Shown here piece after piece: positions 24,601 to 38,459 of a stretch of DNA of 64,000 nt. Under the pieces are notes generated by a model. It saw only the letters and a list, made by a program, of their open reading frames with translations. It ran no database searches and was not told the DNA's origin. The first letter of the stretch is position 1, and each line of letters starts with the position of its first letter. The translations under genes and the position numbers were made by a program. The stretch is from Varroa destructor (lineage: Eukaryota; Arthropoda; Arachnida; Mesostigmata; Varroidae): the NCBI RefSeq assembly GCF_002443255.2, contig NW_019211455.1, positions 20,931,126 through 20,995,125 of the forward strand. The letters are read 5' to 3'.

Positions 24601-27600
24601 TGAATCAGTCCTAAAGGAGCGCCCCTTAATTGTAATAGAATCGAAATTATATTATCTAATTACACAATACGGGAAAGGCGATAGCAGTTGTCATTATCTG
24701 TGAGGACTAACAACGTATGGTCAAATGCGGACATAAGCTCGGGGGCAGCCTTCCGATTAGCCCCCCAAATCAGCGAGCTCGTATGAAAGTTCTAGTAACA
24801 CGGTATATGAGCGTATTACGAATTACCCTCTAAAGTTCCTCCATATTGTTCGTTTTGCAAATGATATTTTACTATCTAATACCTTGGATAATTCATATGC
24901 TACGGCCAATGACCGGCAGTACTATCTTGGAAATGAATCGGGTCCGCACTGTGCTAGACAGTCACTAAGCGTGCCTTACTTCAGTAGAATACTATATTAC
25001 CGTGAAAAGGACGGACCAATTGTAATAGATTTAAGGTCTAAGCAGCAAACACGCTTAGAACAGCGATTCATCTGACAAAATGACAGCATTGAGAATACAT
25101 GGGTAAGACGTTGCAGTATTTGTGACAGAAGGAGAAGTTTATGCTAGTGGGCCTAATGCTCCAGCGACGCTCCAGATCTGTCCCTTAAAAGTATTGTAAA
25201 TAAGCACCTAAGTTAATTAGACTATATTTTGTTTTTAACTGGGGCTATGTACAAATAGTTATATGCTGCAAGGACCATATGTACCCTAATTATGGTACAT
25301 CTGAAATTCTAGTTTCTGTGTCGACGGTTAAACTGATCACCTATGTACAGTGTCGTGTATACCTCAAAGGAAATTTCTGCTTAGAGGAATACGATTGAAG
25401 AAACCGAAATTGACGCATAGCTAAACGCACCGAAGATCAGCAGATCAAGAGTGATAGTATTTCGCACAGCATCTTCCCCCCCATACAAGGTTTCGAAAGT
25501 GTCGCCACCTGCTAGTATACTATTCATATCTCTAGAAACAAATCTTCATAGCACTTGTCTTACATGCAAATGTAATGTTTTTAATCTCGGTAAACATTTA
25601 GCCGGAGTCTACGTTTTTAGGTCGTCGAGGAACGCAAAAAATGTATAAATTATATTTGTCACCTTAACAAAATGACAGCTTTAATGTGGTAAATTGTATC
25701 TTGATTTATAAAATATTCTTCAGGTGATTCTTCTGCTTGGCCTCCTGCAGGAAGGCGATTGCCTGCAGATTAGTGAGCTAAATAGCTTGTACTATTGTTC
25801 CTGCTACTCTTACAACTACCGCGGCTGCAAGGATTGCGAAATCCATTGCAGGTAGACAACATCCGCTACCGAATGAAGGTTCACAGCTAGACCCGCACAA
25901 GACATTTTCGTCTGCTCGATGAATACGCTAGCGTCGAAAGCGTTCAAATTGGATAACGGCGGCCGCAAGTGCCTGCCTGCAGTTCTGCCAGCATCGTCGG
26001 ATTACCGTGCCGTTATTGGTCCAATGGAAGAGAACAAACGACACTTATTTCATAGCCCATCTGCGCACTTGTAATGTTATTCATTCGACAAAAGAAGCCA
26101 AATGAACGGTGCGTGTTTGCTTGCTGAATAAGACGTTGCTAATATTACAGCCTGAGTAGGTACGTTTGCCCCTCAATGCAAGCGTAAAACGCAATAAATA
26201 AACTTTGAAACGGGAATAGGATGGACAGCGATAATATCACTTTGCGATAATATCAGTTTAACGCGATTAGGCTAAGCCTGAATAGAAAAAGTAACGAAAC
26301 ATATGATAACTGCGATGAAACTTCCTTAGTTTTCGCTGTACAATTCATACATGGATATTTGTGGCCGTATTTCTGGCAGTGTCTCACTGTATGTTATGAC
26401 GGAACGTTGAACTGCCTATTCAGTTAATGATTATACTGATTAAGATTTTAATGGTCTGCGACTGCGTATAGGATACCAACGAGCCATTGCTAACGTGTGA
26501 CAGTATTTGGTTATTATACCCCTGTTCTATTCTCTGACGTCATCGTCTGGGACCGAGGTCAAGCACCTCAAAGTAACAAACGACAGGTGACGCGAAGGTC
26601 TATACTGAGCACCAACTGAAGTTAGAGATCAACGAAAAACGTTGTCGCGAATTTCGCCTAAACCGCTTGCAGCCAATCGATGATGCTGCGTATACGCGAA
26701 CGGTAGAAACGCCCATGGCCCAAGATGCAACTGCACGTGACAATTTCTTATACTGTTTTGTCAGATTGCCGCCCGTTAAAAATAGCTGCTTTTTGCATTG
26801 TGTGTTACCAACAAATCCATTGAGGATCTAAAAATAAATGGCGAGTAATGAAGTAGACGTAAGTGAACAATTTTTATTTTATATCGTCTTCTCCCACGAA
26901 CTTCATGTATCAGAGTAGCATGAAGACACATATCAGAAGTATCACACTTGAGCTTGTTTGCTATAAAGGTCTGTGTTGTATGAACGCTTAGTAAAACGTC
27001 TGACGATTTCTCGTTTATCGAATCATCGCAATAGTACGTAGTACTAAATAACGTCTTTCAGACACATGAATAAATTCTGTGTCCTAATCTAATTTTTGTC
27101 ATTTAATAGATCTATTTGAAGCTTATAAAACGTGCGATGGATTGACAGTTGTTGTTGCTTCTTCTTGTATTCAAATATTGAATAGGGGTACGGTGTCATC
27201 TAAGCGTGTTACTGCCTTTACGATAAAGGTGATAAATTGAGCGAAAAATGTTGCGCAAGACTCCTTACATTAAAACTCGATGAGTTGATGACGCCATTGA
27301 AACTACTAGAGTTTTGCAGGAAACTCTGAGCTTACAAAATCACATGAAGTGAATATGCGTTTCTCGTAACGTAACGTAACTCTATAGTTAGCTGACTGAG
27401 TGGTCTGGATAAATGCAAAGGTAGCGATTGATGCGAAGGACATACTTTAGACTCGACTGTCTGTGAAAGCAGTATTCCGCTTTGAAGGAAATCAGAGTTT
27501 TCTCACTGTTCCAGTGTAATCGAAGCTTGCTGCCACCAAGTTCCCTTGAATTTTTACTGTGTAAGCCTCCCCTTTCTTCATGACGAAGCGCAAGTGACAA

Positions 27601-28273
27601 TGAAAAATCTGTATCGTTGTATGCTCTGCTTTATTTGTCCATTTGATAAGTGCTCTCCAATGTAATCAATATGAATCATTATTGAGTTGACAGCGACTCT
27701 CGCAGTGCAACCAAAGTGGGCAGGCCAACATTGAAAAATACGCTAATCATGGAGGACGCGGCGTCGGAAGATATATTGCGTATTAATCCGTATCGGTCGA
27801 TTTTCTGCCATATATTTGTTACGGCGTCATCCTGATTATGCGAGGAGCTCCAAACTCTCTTTACCGACATTTATACTATAACGGCAGAAATTTTGTCCAG
27901 GGGTCTATATTGTGCTTCAATGCAATCGCAAGCTCTACGCCCTTTGTATTGGTTCTATAAATAACAATAACAGACGCAGATGCTGCGTGCGTAAAGAACT
28001 TATTTCTTTCGTTTTCAAGCACGTAGAAAACAAATATTGGATACCTTAAATGTTCCATCATTTCTTTCAGTAGACTGTATAAAATTCGCCATGCATCTTG
28101 GAAAGAATATAGCTGTTTCCTTATAGAAAATACTCCAATTTTTTGCCACTGTTACAGGTGAATGTAGCGGGCTTTTAATGAAGATCATAGCGCTGCGCAA
28201 CTTCATCGAAGATGTTTTCACTATAGGCAAGAAGATCTTAAGTAAAAGCACAATACGACATTGAAGTGTTGAG

Positions 28274-28314
28274 GAAGGACAACAAGAGATTGTCAAAATC
28301 TCTTGTTGTCCTTC
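28274..28314. repeat. 18-bp perfect hairpin with 5-base loop
   Basis: gaaggacaacaagagatt at 28274-28291 is repeated inverted at 28297-28314. It is the longest perfect inverted repeat I found. It lies inside a plus-strand open frame (about 28246-28676) that has two tandem donor-like sites, GTAAGT after 28451 and GTGAGA after 28469. That frame reads KRLSKSLVVLRAKIKEAL, partly created by the palindrome itself. At 136 codons it is no longer than chance allows, so it is not called as a gene. Confidence 0.95.
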
Positions 28315-30005
28315 GAGCCAAAATCAAGGAGGCTCTTCGCAAAAACAGAATTCCGAGTCTTTTTGCCAATACTAACATTTCAGATGTAACGTGTTACAGA
28401 CCTACAACCCAAATGCTGAAACTGCGGAGACCGAGAATAAAGTGGGCGTCCCGTAAGTTTACTTCAGGTGAGAGTAGGGCGTTGCCTCGAAGGCGAATGG
28501 AGTTTAACGGCGGTGTCATGTATGTTCGGACTAAGTTGACAGCCGTACTTGCAATAGGCATCAGTTGCTCTCACAAAGTACTTGCCAAAAACGAAAAAGT
28601 AAATGCAACCCGTTCTTTCGAGCTCCTCAAGAGACTCATGGACCGTTGTCATGACAAGCGAAGTCACACAGTTTAGCAACGTCAAACGCCTCGATGATTC
28701 TCTAAATTGAGCAAAGGAATATTCCACCTTGGCTTCAACTCGCTTAATCTACCGGTCTATGTTCGCGTGATTACGCAGCTTTCCATGCCTTACAAAGGGC
28801 ATATGTTAGCCAAGTATATCTTAATACCGATTCATTTCAAGAAACCATAAATAGAGAAATTACATTTGGAACCAAGAACGGTAAGTACATAGATATCGAC
28901 AGGATGCGACAGCGGTTGGGTACACGTATAGGAAATAAGAAAGAATAAGTTAAAACATATTTAAAAGATCATCATTATTTATCATTTTAGCTTTTCGTGT
29001 ACAGGTTTTTTTTCTTCTTATTTTTTTTCTTTTAGCATTTTAGAGCACGCAGGTTTCGATCAGAACAGTCTAATAATATTAGGTCATTATAAGAGTTACT
29101 AAGGTTTGATTATTTATTTTGTTTGTAATTTATTGAGACATATTATTGTTGATAAATAATCGAGACAATGCCTAGCTGAGCAATAACTGGACCGTACTCG
29201 GTTTGAGAGAGACAAACGGGCATTGGGAGGTGAGCTTGATGCATTGCGAAGAAAAACCTTGTGCCGTATCAGTTTGCACATGCATCTACCCTGAGGGCAT
29301 TCGAGATAGCTTCCAATGAACGCATTGATATAAGGAAACGGGGTGGACGCAATCGTTCAGAGGAGCGGCCATAGATGGAACAAACAATGCATTTCTATTG
29401 TCCTACATGACAATTACTAGGTCTTCGTATTGTGTTGGCCGTTGTTTTTAGCTGTACGGTCCACGTATATTCGACCGTTCTTTGCTCCAATCTGAAATTC
29501 CAGTTATAGTACAAAAAAACGTGTAGGGCAAACACAAAATAGTAAACAGAAAGTGTAGATTGTTTCAGCCAATATGCGTAACAGACAACGGATGGCGGAA
29601 GCGCAACAGTTTGTGAAGTGGTAGTCAATCCCGAGTTGATGCATGCTAATAACAAGCAGATTGCATTTTTAATAATTATACAAATTCCTTAAAAACCCAT
29701 AAATATCTAAAAAGTTCTACCTGAGCCCTGAGTATCGAGGAAGCTTGTGTTTATGATCCGAAGTCAATCCTATGCAAAAATCCTACTCCCCTTTTTCATA
29801 CATACATATATATATAGCAGGACAGAAACAGACAAATAAAGTTGCGCTCATTGCCTTAGCAGATACCTTTTTTCTTTCGAAAAGAAAAACTGAGAAGACT
29901 CAGTAACTCAACCAATAGGTCCTATGCTACTAACTAACAAAGGTATTTATGGTACTACCTTTTCCTAGAGCCACTTCCGTTACGATTGCTGCTGCTGAGA
30001 AAAGG

Positions 30006-30070
30006 GTATATAGATATATATACACACCCATATACACTGGCACATACATACATACATATATATATATATG
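30006..30070. repeat. Mixed TA/CATA simple-sequence tract
   Basis: Imperfect alternating runs of TATA, CACA and CATACATA. It can fold partly on itself but shows no ordered arms. Confidence 0.85.
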
Positions 30071-33000
30071 TACCAGTACCGTATGGGTTGCAAAAAATAG
30101 GCTCTTGTTATGCGGATTAAGTGGGGCTGACGGTCGTCACCAGATCTCCGTAGCCGGTTGCCGACGCTAGTCGGATCGGGTCCTGACTCGCCCACATTTC
30201 CCAGGCAGGGCGGCAGTCTTAGGGTTTAGATGTGACACAAACTCAAGGCTATAAATGTTCCTTCCCCGATCTTCACCAAGTTCGTTGGCTGCCACCCAAA
30301 ACACCTTGCTATCGTCAACACACACACCACGGAAAGACACCGTAATAAATAGGAAGGTTAAATCAGTTCCATGACCAACGCGGCACACCCTGTTCCCTGA
30401 CGAGTTCGACGTTGGCTGGTACAAAAAAGCGAGAATCACTCTAAGGCATTATTCTTACCCTGAAGCGACCGGTACCGTGAGGAGATGAAAGAAACAAGCG
30501 AGAGAGGAAGACTGAAACATTAGAAACTTTGCAGTATCAGTCATTATTCAGTATTCTTCCCTAACACATTTCTCGTTACTCAGCACATCTCACCATTATT
30601 CGGAGTACGTGAATTAGCTGCCCCAGCATGGCTGCAGGGGGTGTGTGCATCCTTCGAAAAAGGAAATCTATTGATTGATACATTCAGATGCGGTTGATAA
30701 TACCTGCCGGTATACTGATGGCCATCGATGATGATGCGAACGCAAATGGCTCGATTATGCTATAATCGGCCTTAAATCGTGACCCCAATAAATAATATGT
30801 ATGGACTATACTGACGGTAGATATGGTCGGTCCCATGGTGATGCCAGAATCCGAGATGGCTGAGCGTGTAGGCTAAAGAAACACAAGATCGATAGAGACG
30901 TTTTTTCTTTCTTATCTAAATAAAGTACTGACAGTATCTTTCATTCAGTAGTATCACCTTATTACTATTATGGATTGTTAACAAATATCATAGGGAATCT
31001 TTGCCTCGCGAGTAACGGTAGATGCCTTCTTTTACATCCGGGAGTAACTGATTGAATTTTCATAAACAGCATTTATTTAATTAAGCATTTTCATTGTTGT
31101 TATTGATTCCGAAAAACTCTTTTTTCATCTAGGTGCATACAATGTATAGTAGCCGAGTAGTGAGAATTCGACTGTACTAGCACCAGAGGTCTTGGTTGTG
31201 CGATTTGCTGTTAGAACTTCTATGTAGAGAACTGAAGGTCGCAGCTTTAAAGGATTTTCAAGGAGAATGATTAGAATATGGGAAATCGGCTGGTCGTGAA
31301 CATCCTGTGGTCTGTTCGCTCACCGGAAAGCCACTGAACATGCGAAGAAATTGGCGTTATAAAACTTGTAACCCTTCAGCTTACTCGTTTGTGCAACTGC
31401 CAACAAATTCGTTGAGTAATTTACAGAATGAAACGTATGAAGAGCATCTTGCATACTGAGCGATCGATAAGATGACTGAGCTACTCGGCAGATCTACTGT
31501 CAATCGTAGGAAGACTTGTGGGATTTTGAACGCAGACGACAGCAGGAGCAGCAGAAAAAGTGCTGTTCAGGCTAGCTCGTGGTGTTTTGATAGAGGTGAC
31601 ATTTTCAGTTGCGTGATTGTTGATAAATAGAGATGGGAAATGAAGCCGGCATCAACATGCGCTATTTTAAAACTCAAAGCGATTTCATTGCCGTACATGT
31701 GTACGTTAGAGTTGTGATTAAATCCCACCACGTACGGTCTATTCATCCTACAAAGCACATCGAGTCTCCCCTATTTCAAATTTTACCTAACAAGCTTCTT
31801 GCGTAAGTAAGCTCGAAGCTCGTTGATCGATCGGCCGGTGAACAACGTGCAGTGCTTTATACTAAGTGCTTTTCTCAGCCACACTGACACCCTGAACAGA
31901 ATTTGGCAGGTTTTCCATTCGAATAGGCTATACGTACTTAATCCGACCATTTTTGCGCAACTGCTCGACTCCTTTTCATATTATGCAACATTTGTCCCAT
32001 CACGTTGCTTGGATATGCTTTGAACTATGTATAAGTTTCATATTCTAAGATATCCCAACATTTCGCCGAAATTGACGTGAATAATTATTAGTTTGTCGCC
32101 CTGGCGGTATTCGGACGGTCGGCCATTTTCTGGGGTACTCATTGTCTCCAGCATGTAGTCTTATCGCACTCACTGTATCAGACTGCAGCTGGCGAAAAAA
32201 AAACAAGAAACGAGGAAAGTCGAGCCGCCGAAATCTGTAAACGATGTCATCCCCTTGCTGAATGTTCCAGCTGTACAAAAAGCCAAATAAAATTCCACTA
32301 GGACGACGTATCAGATGCAATAGGCTTATCTATCTTCCGGTCAATTCTCATCCCTACAATCTAAAGTAAATCCACAATGTTCCGAGAAAGGACCAAGGAC
32401 CTCTTATCCGTGGAAGAATAGTACTGCATTGACTGCTAGTGTGAAACAGAAACAACAATTTAGACTGCATATAGCAAAGCTTCATAAAACGTACCATAGG
32501 TAGGTATGTTGAATTTTTGTTAAGAGGCGGATTTAATGCACCCACCCTGATGGCTGGGCTCCGTCGAAACTAATGTTGATTAATATTGAATAGTGCCACA
32601 GAGTAAGAGGAGAAGTGGTAGGAGCCCATGGATTAATGGGTCGTGTTCAGCCCCGGGCTCACCGCCTTATTAGACGCACCTAATACCTATTAACGCAGAA
32701 TTCTAGTAGTATGCTTAATTCAACGAAAGTAAATAGTATCATTATACAGTGATGGAAAGGTTCAACATAATGTTGCATCTCATGCACTCAGGAAGGATTT
32801 GCTTAACTTTAAAAACTTAAAGTGGCATCATCCACATCCCGTTTTCTAGTGTAGACATATTATTTCACATCACCTAAGCTGTTGAGAGAATTTAGGATAC
32901 TTTCATCAGGTAAATCTAGAGGCTTCCCGAAAAAAGGTTGGGCAAATCGGTGTGCTGGTAGCCAAAATATGTGATAGGTTTCTGTGACATAATTCTACCA

Positions 33001-34257
33001 TTCCAACCATATGAGCAAATCGCAAAGTTCCAAATGAAATTATACGCGCGCGCCATTTAAACTAGTAAATATTTTGAGGTGTCATCCAGTAAGTGAATGT
33101 ACTCAGTACTTCATGCGCGAGCCGACGTTGCGATTTCATTGACGTCAATCAATGTTTCTCGGACAATCCATAATATCTACAGGACGCTCCGTCCTTCCCT
33201 AATAATATCCTATTTATATGCTTTGTAAACTTTACAAATGCAAACCAACGTGCGCAACATTATCTTCAAACGATTTGCTGAGCAATCAGTACCAAAAGCC
33301 TATTGCAAGCCGGAGTGAAACTTTGTGGAGCAGTCAATAACAGGCCATATTTCGTCGAAAGTTGACCTTAGCAACTTCACCGGTGATCCTTAATTTGTTC
33401 ACCCTCTTAGAGTGGGTTGAGTTCCGCACGATCTGCTTCGAAAATGCGTGCCATTTGAATGAACAGACAGACTGAAGACATTTTAATGCGAGGCGATATT
33501 GACGTCCCTGACGTTCAGACAATATTTTCTATATTGGTCCAGATATTATAATGATCATTACAGGACAACATATCGTTAGGGTATAATTTTCCTGTTCCCA
33601 AATAGAGTACGCTGTACTGCTGTCAAGATTGAGCATCGTTTGTATTGATAATTCCAACTGCAGGAATCCCGAAACTCTATGCAATCTTTGTATGTGAGTA
33701 ACTTCTTTACGACCTGACTAATTATTTTCTGTAGCCAAGATCGTATGGGAGTGTTTTGGATCTGTTCGTTCGTTCTAAGTGCATCGAAAATTTTGCGTTG
33801 TATGTATTGTATGAGCTTTTACTGCGTAAGGTATCCAAACTGCACTGGGCACTGGGTTAAGCGTTAAAGGACTGACTGTCGCAGCGAGTGTGAGTTCATC
33901 CCCAATTCCCGTTATTAAAGAAAAAAACGGTCTAAATTTGAACAAAACAATATCTTTGCGATGGGCGAAATTTAACGAAGTAATAAATTGCTTGGGTTAG
34001 CTCAAATCAGTCATTTACTGCATCGTAAATAGGTAGAAGTTATTCGATGCCGTCGTAAAGTGTATGTTACAGATTTTCACGAAAATCTCAAGTACGCGTC
34101 GTATGTCATAAAATTAACCATGTACCCTCTGAAGCCAATAAAATCAAGATACTTGTTTGGTTGCTCCTCGACTCTCATGAGAATAGAGCAGTAAGTTATC
34201 GACAATTGTTCTCTGAGCAGAAAATCTTTGTCGTTGACGCAACGGTCGCTGGGTTAC

Positions 34258-34409
34258 TTGTGATCCACAGGACATGTCTAGTCCAGACAAAAGCAAATTT
34301 CCGGCCCATTGCATGTTTTGAGTGTGGTGTTCAGTGACGGCGGCGTCATACGGTCGTATTTGTTCCAGAAAGCTAAACGCATATTCCACAAGTTCTTGTG
34401 TAGCGGTGG
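34258..34409 (-). CDS. Candidate coding exon, product not recognised
   Basis: A 2-base lead and 50 codons. A good pyrimidine-rich acceptor (cttccctttaactag) precedes it and the donor is CAA|GTAACC. The peptide includes QELVEYAFSFLEQIRPYD and NMQWAGNLLLSGLDMSCGSQ. It looks like folded protein, but I do not recognise a family. The frame also reads on through the donor to a stop at 34144. There is no partner exon I can pair with it, so it could be a chance open frame. Confidence 0.28.
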
Positions 34410-35018
34410 CTAGTTAAAGGGAAGCTATACGTCTTCTGCCTACATGGTGCACCAGTTTATAGTAGCTGGTTAGCGTATAACTGAGTGCCCGAGAATATGA
34501 GGTTACTGAGGGTTAAGCACACATGGCCACCGAAGAGTCCAGATTTAAGTAGTACATATGGAGAGATACTGAGTGAGAGTCTAAAAGTGATTACGACGAT
34601 CCGCTTACTCGTACTGTCAAGGAGGCGCGTTACTTAAATGAGTTTGAGACTGGCTTAGATCTTAAATTGAAGCTGTGTTCGCGGTAAATGATGGGAAATT
34701 ACTCCTCGTACATGCAAAGAAAAAATTGTATGATTTATATACAGTAATAGAACAGCTTATAAGAGAAACTCTCAGTTTAGAGACAGCGGATGTACCAATT
34801 TATAAGAGAGTCGGTTGGAAATGACTACTCTCGGATCTTTATGTAATACGTATATGTTTTCCGTAGGTCTGCGGTGTTTCGCTTCAGCTGTTCATTACAT
34901 AAGTGATTAATTGTAGCTTGAGAGCTGCTTCGGGGTAGCGCTTAACTGTTTTTTATTTTGTTCCGATCTGCCCACCATATAAACCGCATGTGATGCTATA
35001 GTAACTTGCTCGCCGTAG

Positions 35019-35222
35019 AGCATGCGGTGAGATTACATCCCGAATATAACGGCTTACGTATCGCGTTCGAGATTGCCACAGAGAAACAGCATATCGGCGA
35101 CGAAATAAAGAACCAAAGCACACACGCATTTGCCGAGTCCAAACTTCAAAGTATCTTCAGCATAGATGCACATTTATCGTTTTACATTTCCTTCCACAAG
35201 CCACACGACGTATTTCTCCTAC
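35019..35222 (+). CDS. Candidate coding exon with ideal donor, product not recognised
   Basis: 2 bases + 67 codons + 1 base between an acceptor (cttgctcgccgtag) and an ideal donor, CTAC|GTAAGT. The peptide begins HAVRLHPEYNGLRIAFEIAT and ends with SFYISFHKPHDVFLL. It reads like ordinary folded protein with helices and a strand, but I cannot name a family. It is on the opposite strand to the candidate exon 600 bases before it, so they would be two different genes. Confidence 0.3.
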
Positions 35223-38162
35223 GTAAGTAAACTCTCCTATGTCTTAGGAGAAATATTAAATATCCAGTAACCCATGTCACAATCTCACGTAGCAAAATTT
35301 GTTACTAGACAAAAGTAACTTGATGTAGAACTTTTACAAAATGTCTATTTAGGACAGGCCTAACCTAACGTAAAATGCTCAGTGAGCTGAAAAGAGGTGC
35401 CTTTCCGTGACGATAACAGGTGGCATAATGCGTTTAATATCTAATTCAACTTTAAAATGTAGAAAATATTGATTTTCGTTTTGGATACATTTGTTCGTTC
35501 GAAGTTCTAACCAAATAATACTTCAATCTTCGTAGGTTTTTACTAAAAGCCCGAAAATACAATAACTCATTGATGTTAAAATATGGTCATTTGTTAAGAT
35601 GCCGTTTTTGTCTTCAGCTCTATTTCATATGCGTACAGACAAGTTACGGTCATGTTATTTTTACGCCATGTTATTTATAGTGGCCTTTTCGTAGTGATTT
35701 TTGCAGTAGTAGTTCAGCTATTTTTATCAATTTAAACTTCAGCAATAGTTTGTTAATGCCTGCAATCTATTGACAATGGGAATGGCAATTTTGTCATATT
35801 ACGAGTCAAAACATTGCAATTTTACCCTCAACTTCTGAGAAACCTGCAATATGAAAAATGAGTACGAAGCGAACCGTGAGGTGCGTCCTGGTTTTTCTAT
35901 CATATATATTATCCTGTAGTCACCCGTTTCCTACCGATCTCCGTATTTCAATATATAGTAAATAACGTTTCCAGGCAAGCAAATCCATTACACTCCGTGT
36001 AAAACAGTTATGTCGACCACTTGTTTTTTTATTTAATACTCAGGTAAACTCGGACCTTCGAAAGCCCTCATCGGAGAATCGATTTTTCAACCGTCGTTTT
36101 TTCCCTTACTTGCGTCAATAAAAGTTGTCCCTGTATGTTTTTTGAGCTAGTAACATATATGTATGTATATATTTGCTTCTGGTTGGCTAAAACTCTACTC
36201 TGAGATTTTTCTGAACGTTATTGCACACCGTATCGGCAGAGCAGTAATCAAAGCAATGAAGTTAGCAATCCAACATATATGGGCCATAGTAGCCGTAAAA
36301 ACTACCTTAAACCTTTATATCGAATAAAAAAATATGGCATATGAAGCGTTTTTTTTGCAGAAACTTTTATCTTGGTGGTATTGTTGTCCACGAACAGTCA
36401 GTGTTGTCTAAGTATATCCGATCGTAATTTAAGGCTTCACAAATTCGACAGAAGCCTCTTCCTACAGCTGGGAGGTTCTAGCATTATTTTTGAAAATTAA
36501 AATTTGACGTTTTATCTATTGTACACCAGAATCTTTTTTTGTTGTGACATTAAGCACTCGGCAAAGTCATATCGATGACCCAAAATAATTGATTTCGATA
36601 TTCAAAAAAAAATCTAGACCTTTACGGTGATAGAAAAAAGATTTCTATCAGTTTTTTTTAATCAAACGATCCTATATTTTTTTTCATAACTAAAACTAAA
36701 CGTTTTTGGTTATGGACATAACTGTGTTCAGGGCACACGTACGTGTATCCGAAAAATCTTGTATAAAATCGAATATGTGTTAACGACTGTTGGAGTGAGT
36801 ATCTGCCCATTTGGGTCGAAAGAAATACGTAGTCTCAGATATATAGTGTCAGAATTTGGTGATAATGTTACTGGCTTTTCGTACTGCCGTCTTCCAACCT
36901 GTAAGTAGGTTCAGGTAATTCCTTGACGTGGCCGGTGCCAATTTCTTGAAACGCTTCGACATCTACAGGCTTCAGGTTGCCTGATAAAACCAATAAGACC
37001 GTTTTCACGTTCAACATATTTATTCATGCGTTGTTCAATGTCTCTTTTATTCAGAGATATGAAGGTAATGTTTGCTGTTTGCTTGTCAACCGTACGCCCC
37101 TTCTAGCACTACCGTAGAGCGGAAATTATGTGAGAAAATACAATTAGTGACCCTAGAAAAACTGCAAACGTGGTAGCATATATTTGCTGGTAAAATGACA
37201 AATTTATTGATAGAGTTAACAAAAATTCGTTCATATCTGAATCCTTCTTAATTTCTTATGAATTTCTTTGAATCTGTGCCTTTATTCAGATTTAAGTTAA
37301 CGTTAGTTGCTTTAGGTACAGTTTCGCTGAAGATAGCGCCCGACGCTCAGAGTGAATGAACATCGGTTCTGTAAATGCTAAAAAAATCGCAGCTCATTTT
37401 CATGGAGGCATCGGTTTAATGATTTTCCTTCGTTTTCGAGTGATCTAATAGAACGTCAGCGAGGCTGTGTTTGGAAGACGGGGAAAAAGCGAGGCGCGGC
37501 AGACATTTGGCATTTTCTCTGAACTCTATGGCCAAACAGGCCGTCCACGCCTACCGAAGCATCACCTGGCTTCATATCGATGTAAATGTTATCAATTCTC
37601 ATTGTTATTCTTGGATAGCTTCCGCTATTATAGAGGTTAATTGCATTGGGTAATGGTAATGAAACAAGCACACGATCCGTGACAATGTTGTCCTTTAAGC
37701 GCTGACATTATCATCATTACATTATCGCAACATATATTTAGAATTGAAGCTGAAGAAGAATTTACAGATTTTATTTTTGAAATAAATGAATTCATTCAAG
37801 TCGCTTATCTATAGAGCTTTCACTGGTTATTTTTTTCCCGAACTTAATTCCATTTATAGAAGTTCTGTAATTCATCGGCTAGAAAAAGTTACAGTAGATT
37901 TCCATATTTGGAATGTTTAGCATTTCAATTCATGTCTTGACTGATGGCGAAATTGACTCGTAAGTACGTTAAAAATACGTTAAATTTTGCAATCTGTCTG
38001 CAAAAACGATTGTTCGTACCCGAAATTAGGCATACTCAGTCTAGAAAGGCGCGTATTGGCCTAACGCATCATCATAACGTTATCTGATTGTGCATAGCTG
38101 GCCAAATGTGCGAACATTTACCTTTCAATATTAGACCAGTCAGTGAGGTCACCGGTCTGGAA
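35223..38162. other. AT-rich stretch, nothing recognised
   Basis: Only short open frames at chance length, several T and A runs, and a weak 7-bp hairpin just after 35231. No gene, RNA or repeat family is supported. Confidence 0.5.
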
Positions 38163-38459
38163 TCAGCCAGCCGCTTTAACTTTTACGGGTTTCAAGGTAC
38201 TTAATAATTGGAATGGAACCGATTCATGTGACAGCTCTTCAGGCAAGCGCTCTCCGTTGTCAATTACGGGTAGTGGAGCATTTGAAGAGACGGTCATCAC
38301 CGGCCAGGCATTCGGTCCCCGTTTTGGGTCCTCGGTCAATGTCGCTCCGAGCACAGGAGCTGAAAGGACGACAGATGCTGGCCCTGGCATCTGGCTTCCC
38401 TTATTAGGAAGGTCAAATGGAGAATTTAAAACTGCGTGAAACTCAAGCAGTGCGTCCCG
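38163..38459 (-). CDS. Candidate exon in a GC-richer block, product not recognised
   Basis: 99 codons are open on the minus strand after a possible acceptor (ctaattgccgcggtatag). The peptide is rich in Pro, Val and Ser, for example MPGPASVVLSAPVLGATLTE and NGERLPEELSHESVPF. The frame ends in TGA at 38163. The plus strand of the same block (38143-38439) is also open for 98 codons, so the strand is not certain. No domain recognised. Confidence 0.2.
   Translation of the reverse strand, partial: RDALLEFHAVLNSPFDLPNKGSQMPGPASVVLSAPVLGATLTEDPKRGPNAWPVMTVSSNAPLPVIDNGERLPEELSHESVPFQLLSTLKPVKVKAAG

Larger units (their letters stand above)
12651..34257. other. Long AT-rich stretch with no supported gene
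   Basis: Open frames here are short and at the length expected by chance; the longest is 28266-28676 plus, 136 codons. A GC-richer block at 23580-24110 is open in more than one frame without a recognisable domain. A 64-codon plus frame at 14466-14666 (ERQISAYAQALHSSTKNYSA) looks helical but lacks convincing splice sites. The stretch holds the TA repeats, A runs and palindromes listed separately. Confidence 0.5.

Noticed and set aside
28015..28296. Two overlapping minus-strand frames after a possible acceptor near 28157
   Set aside because: Both frames are open over the same bases, neither shows a known domain, and the choice between them cannot be made from sequence alone.
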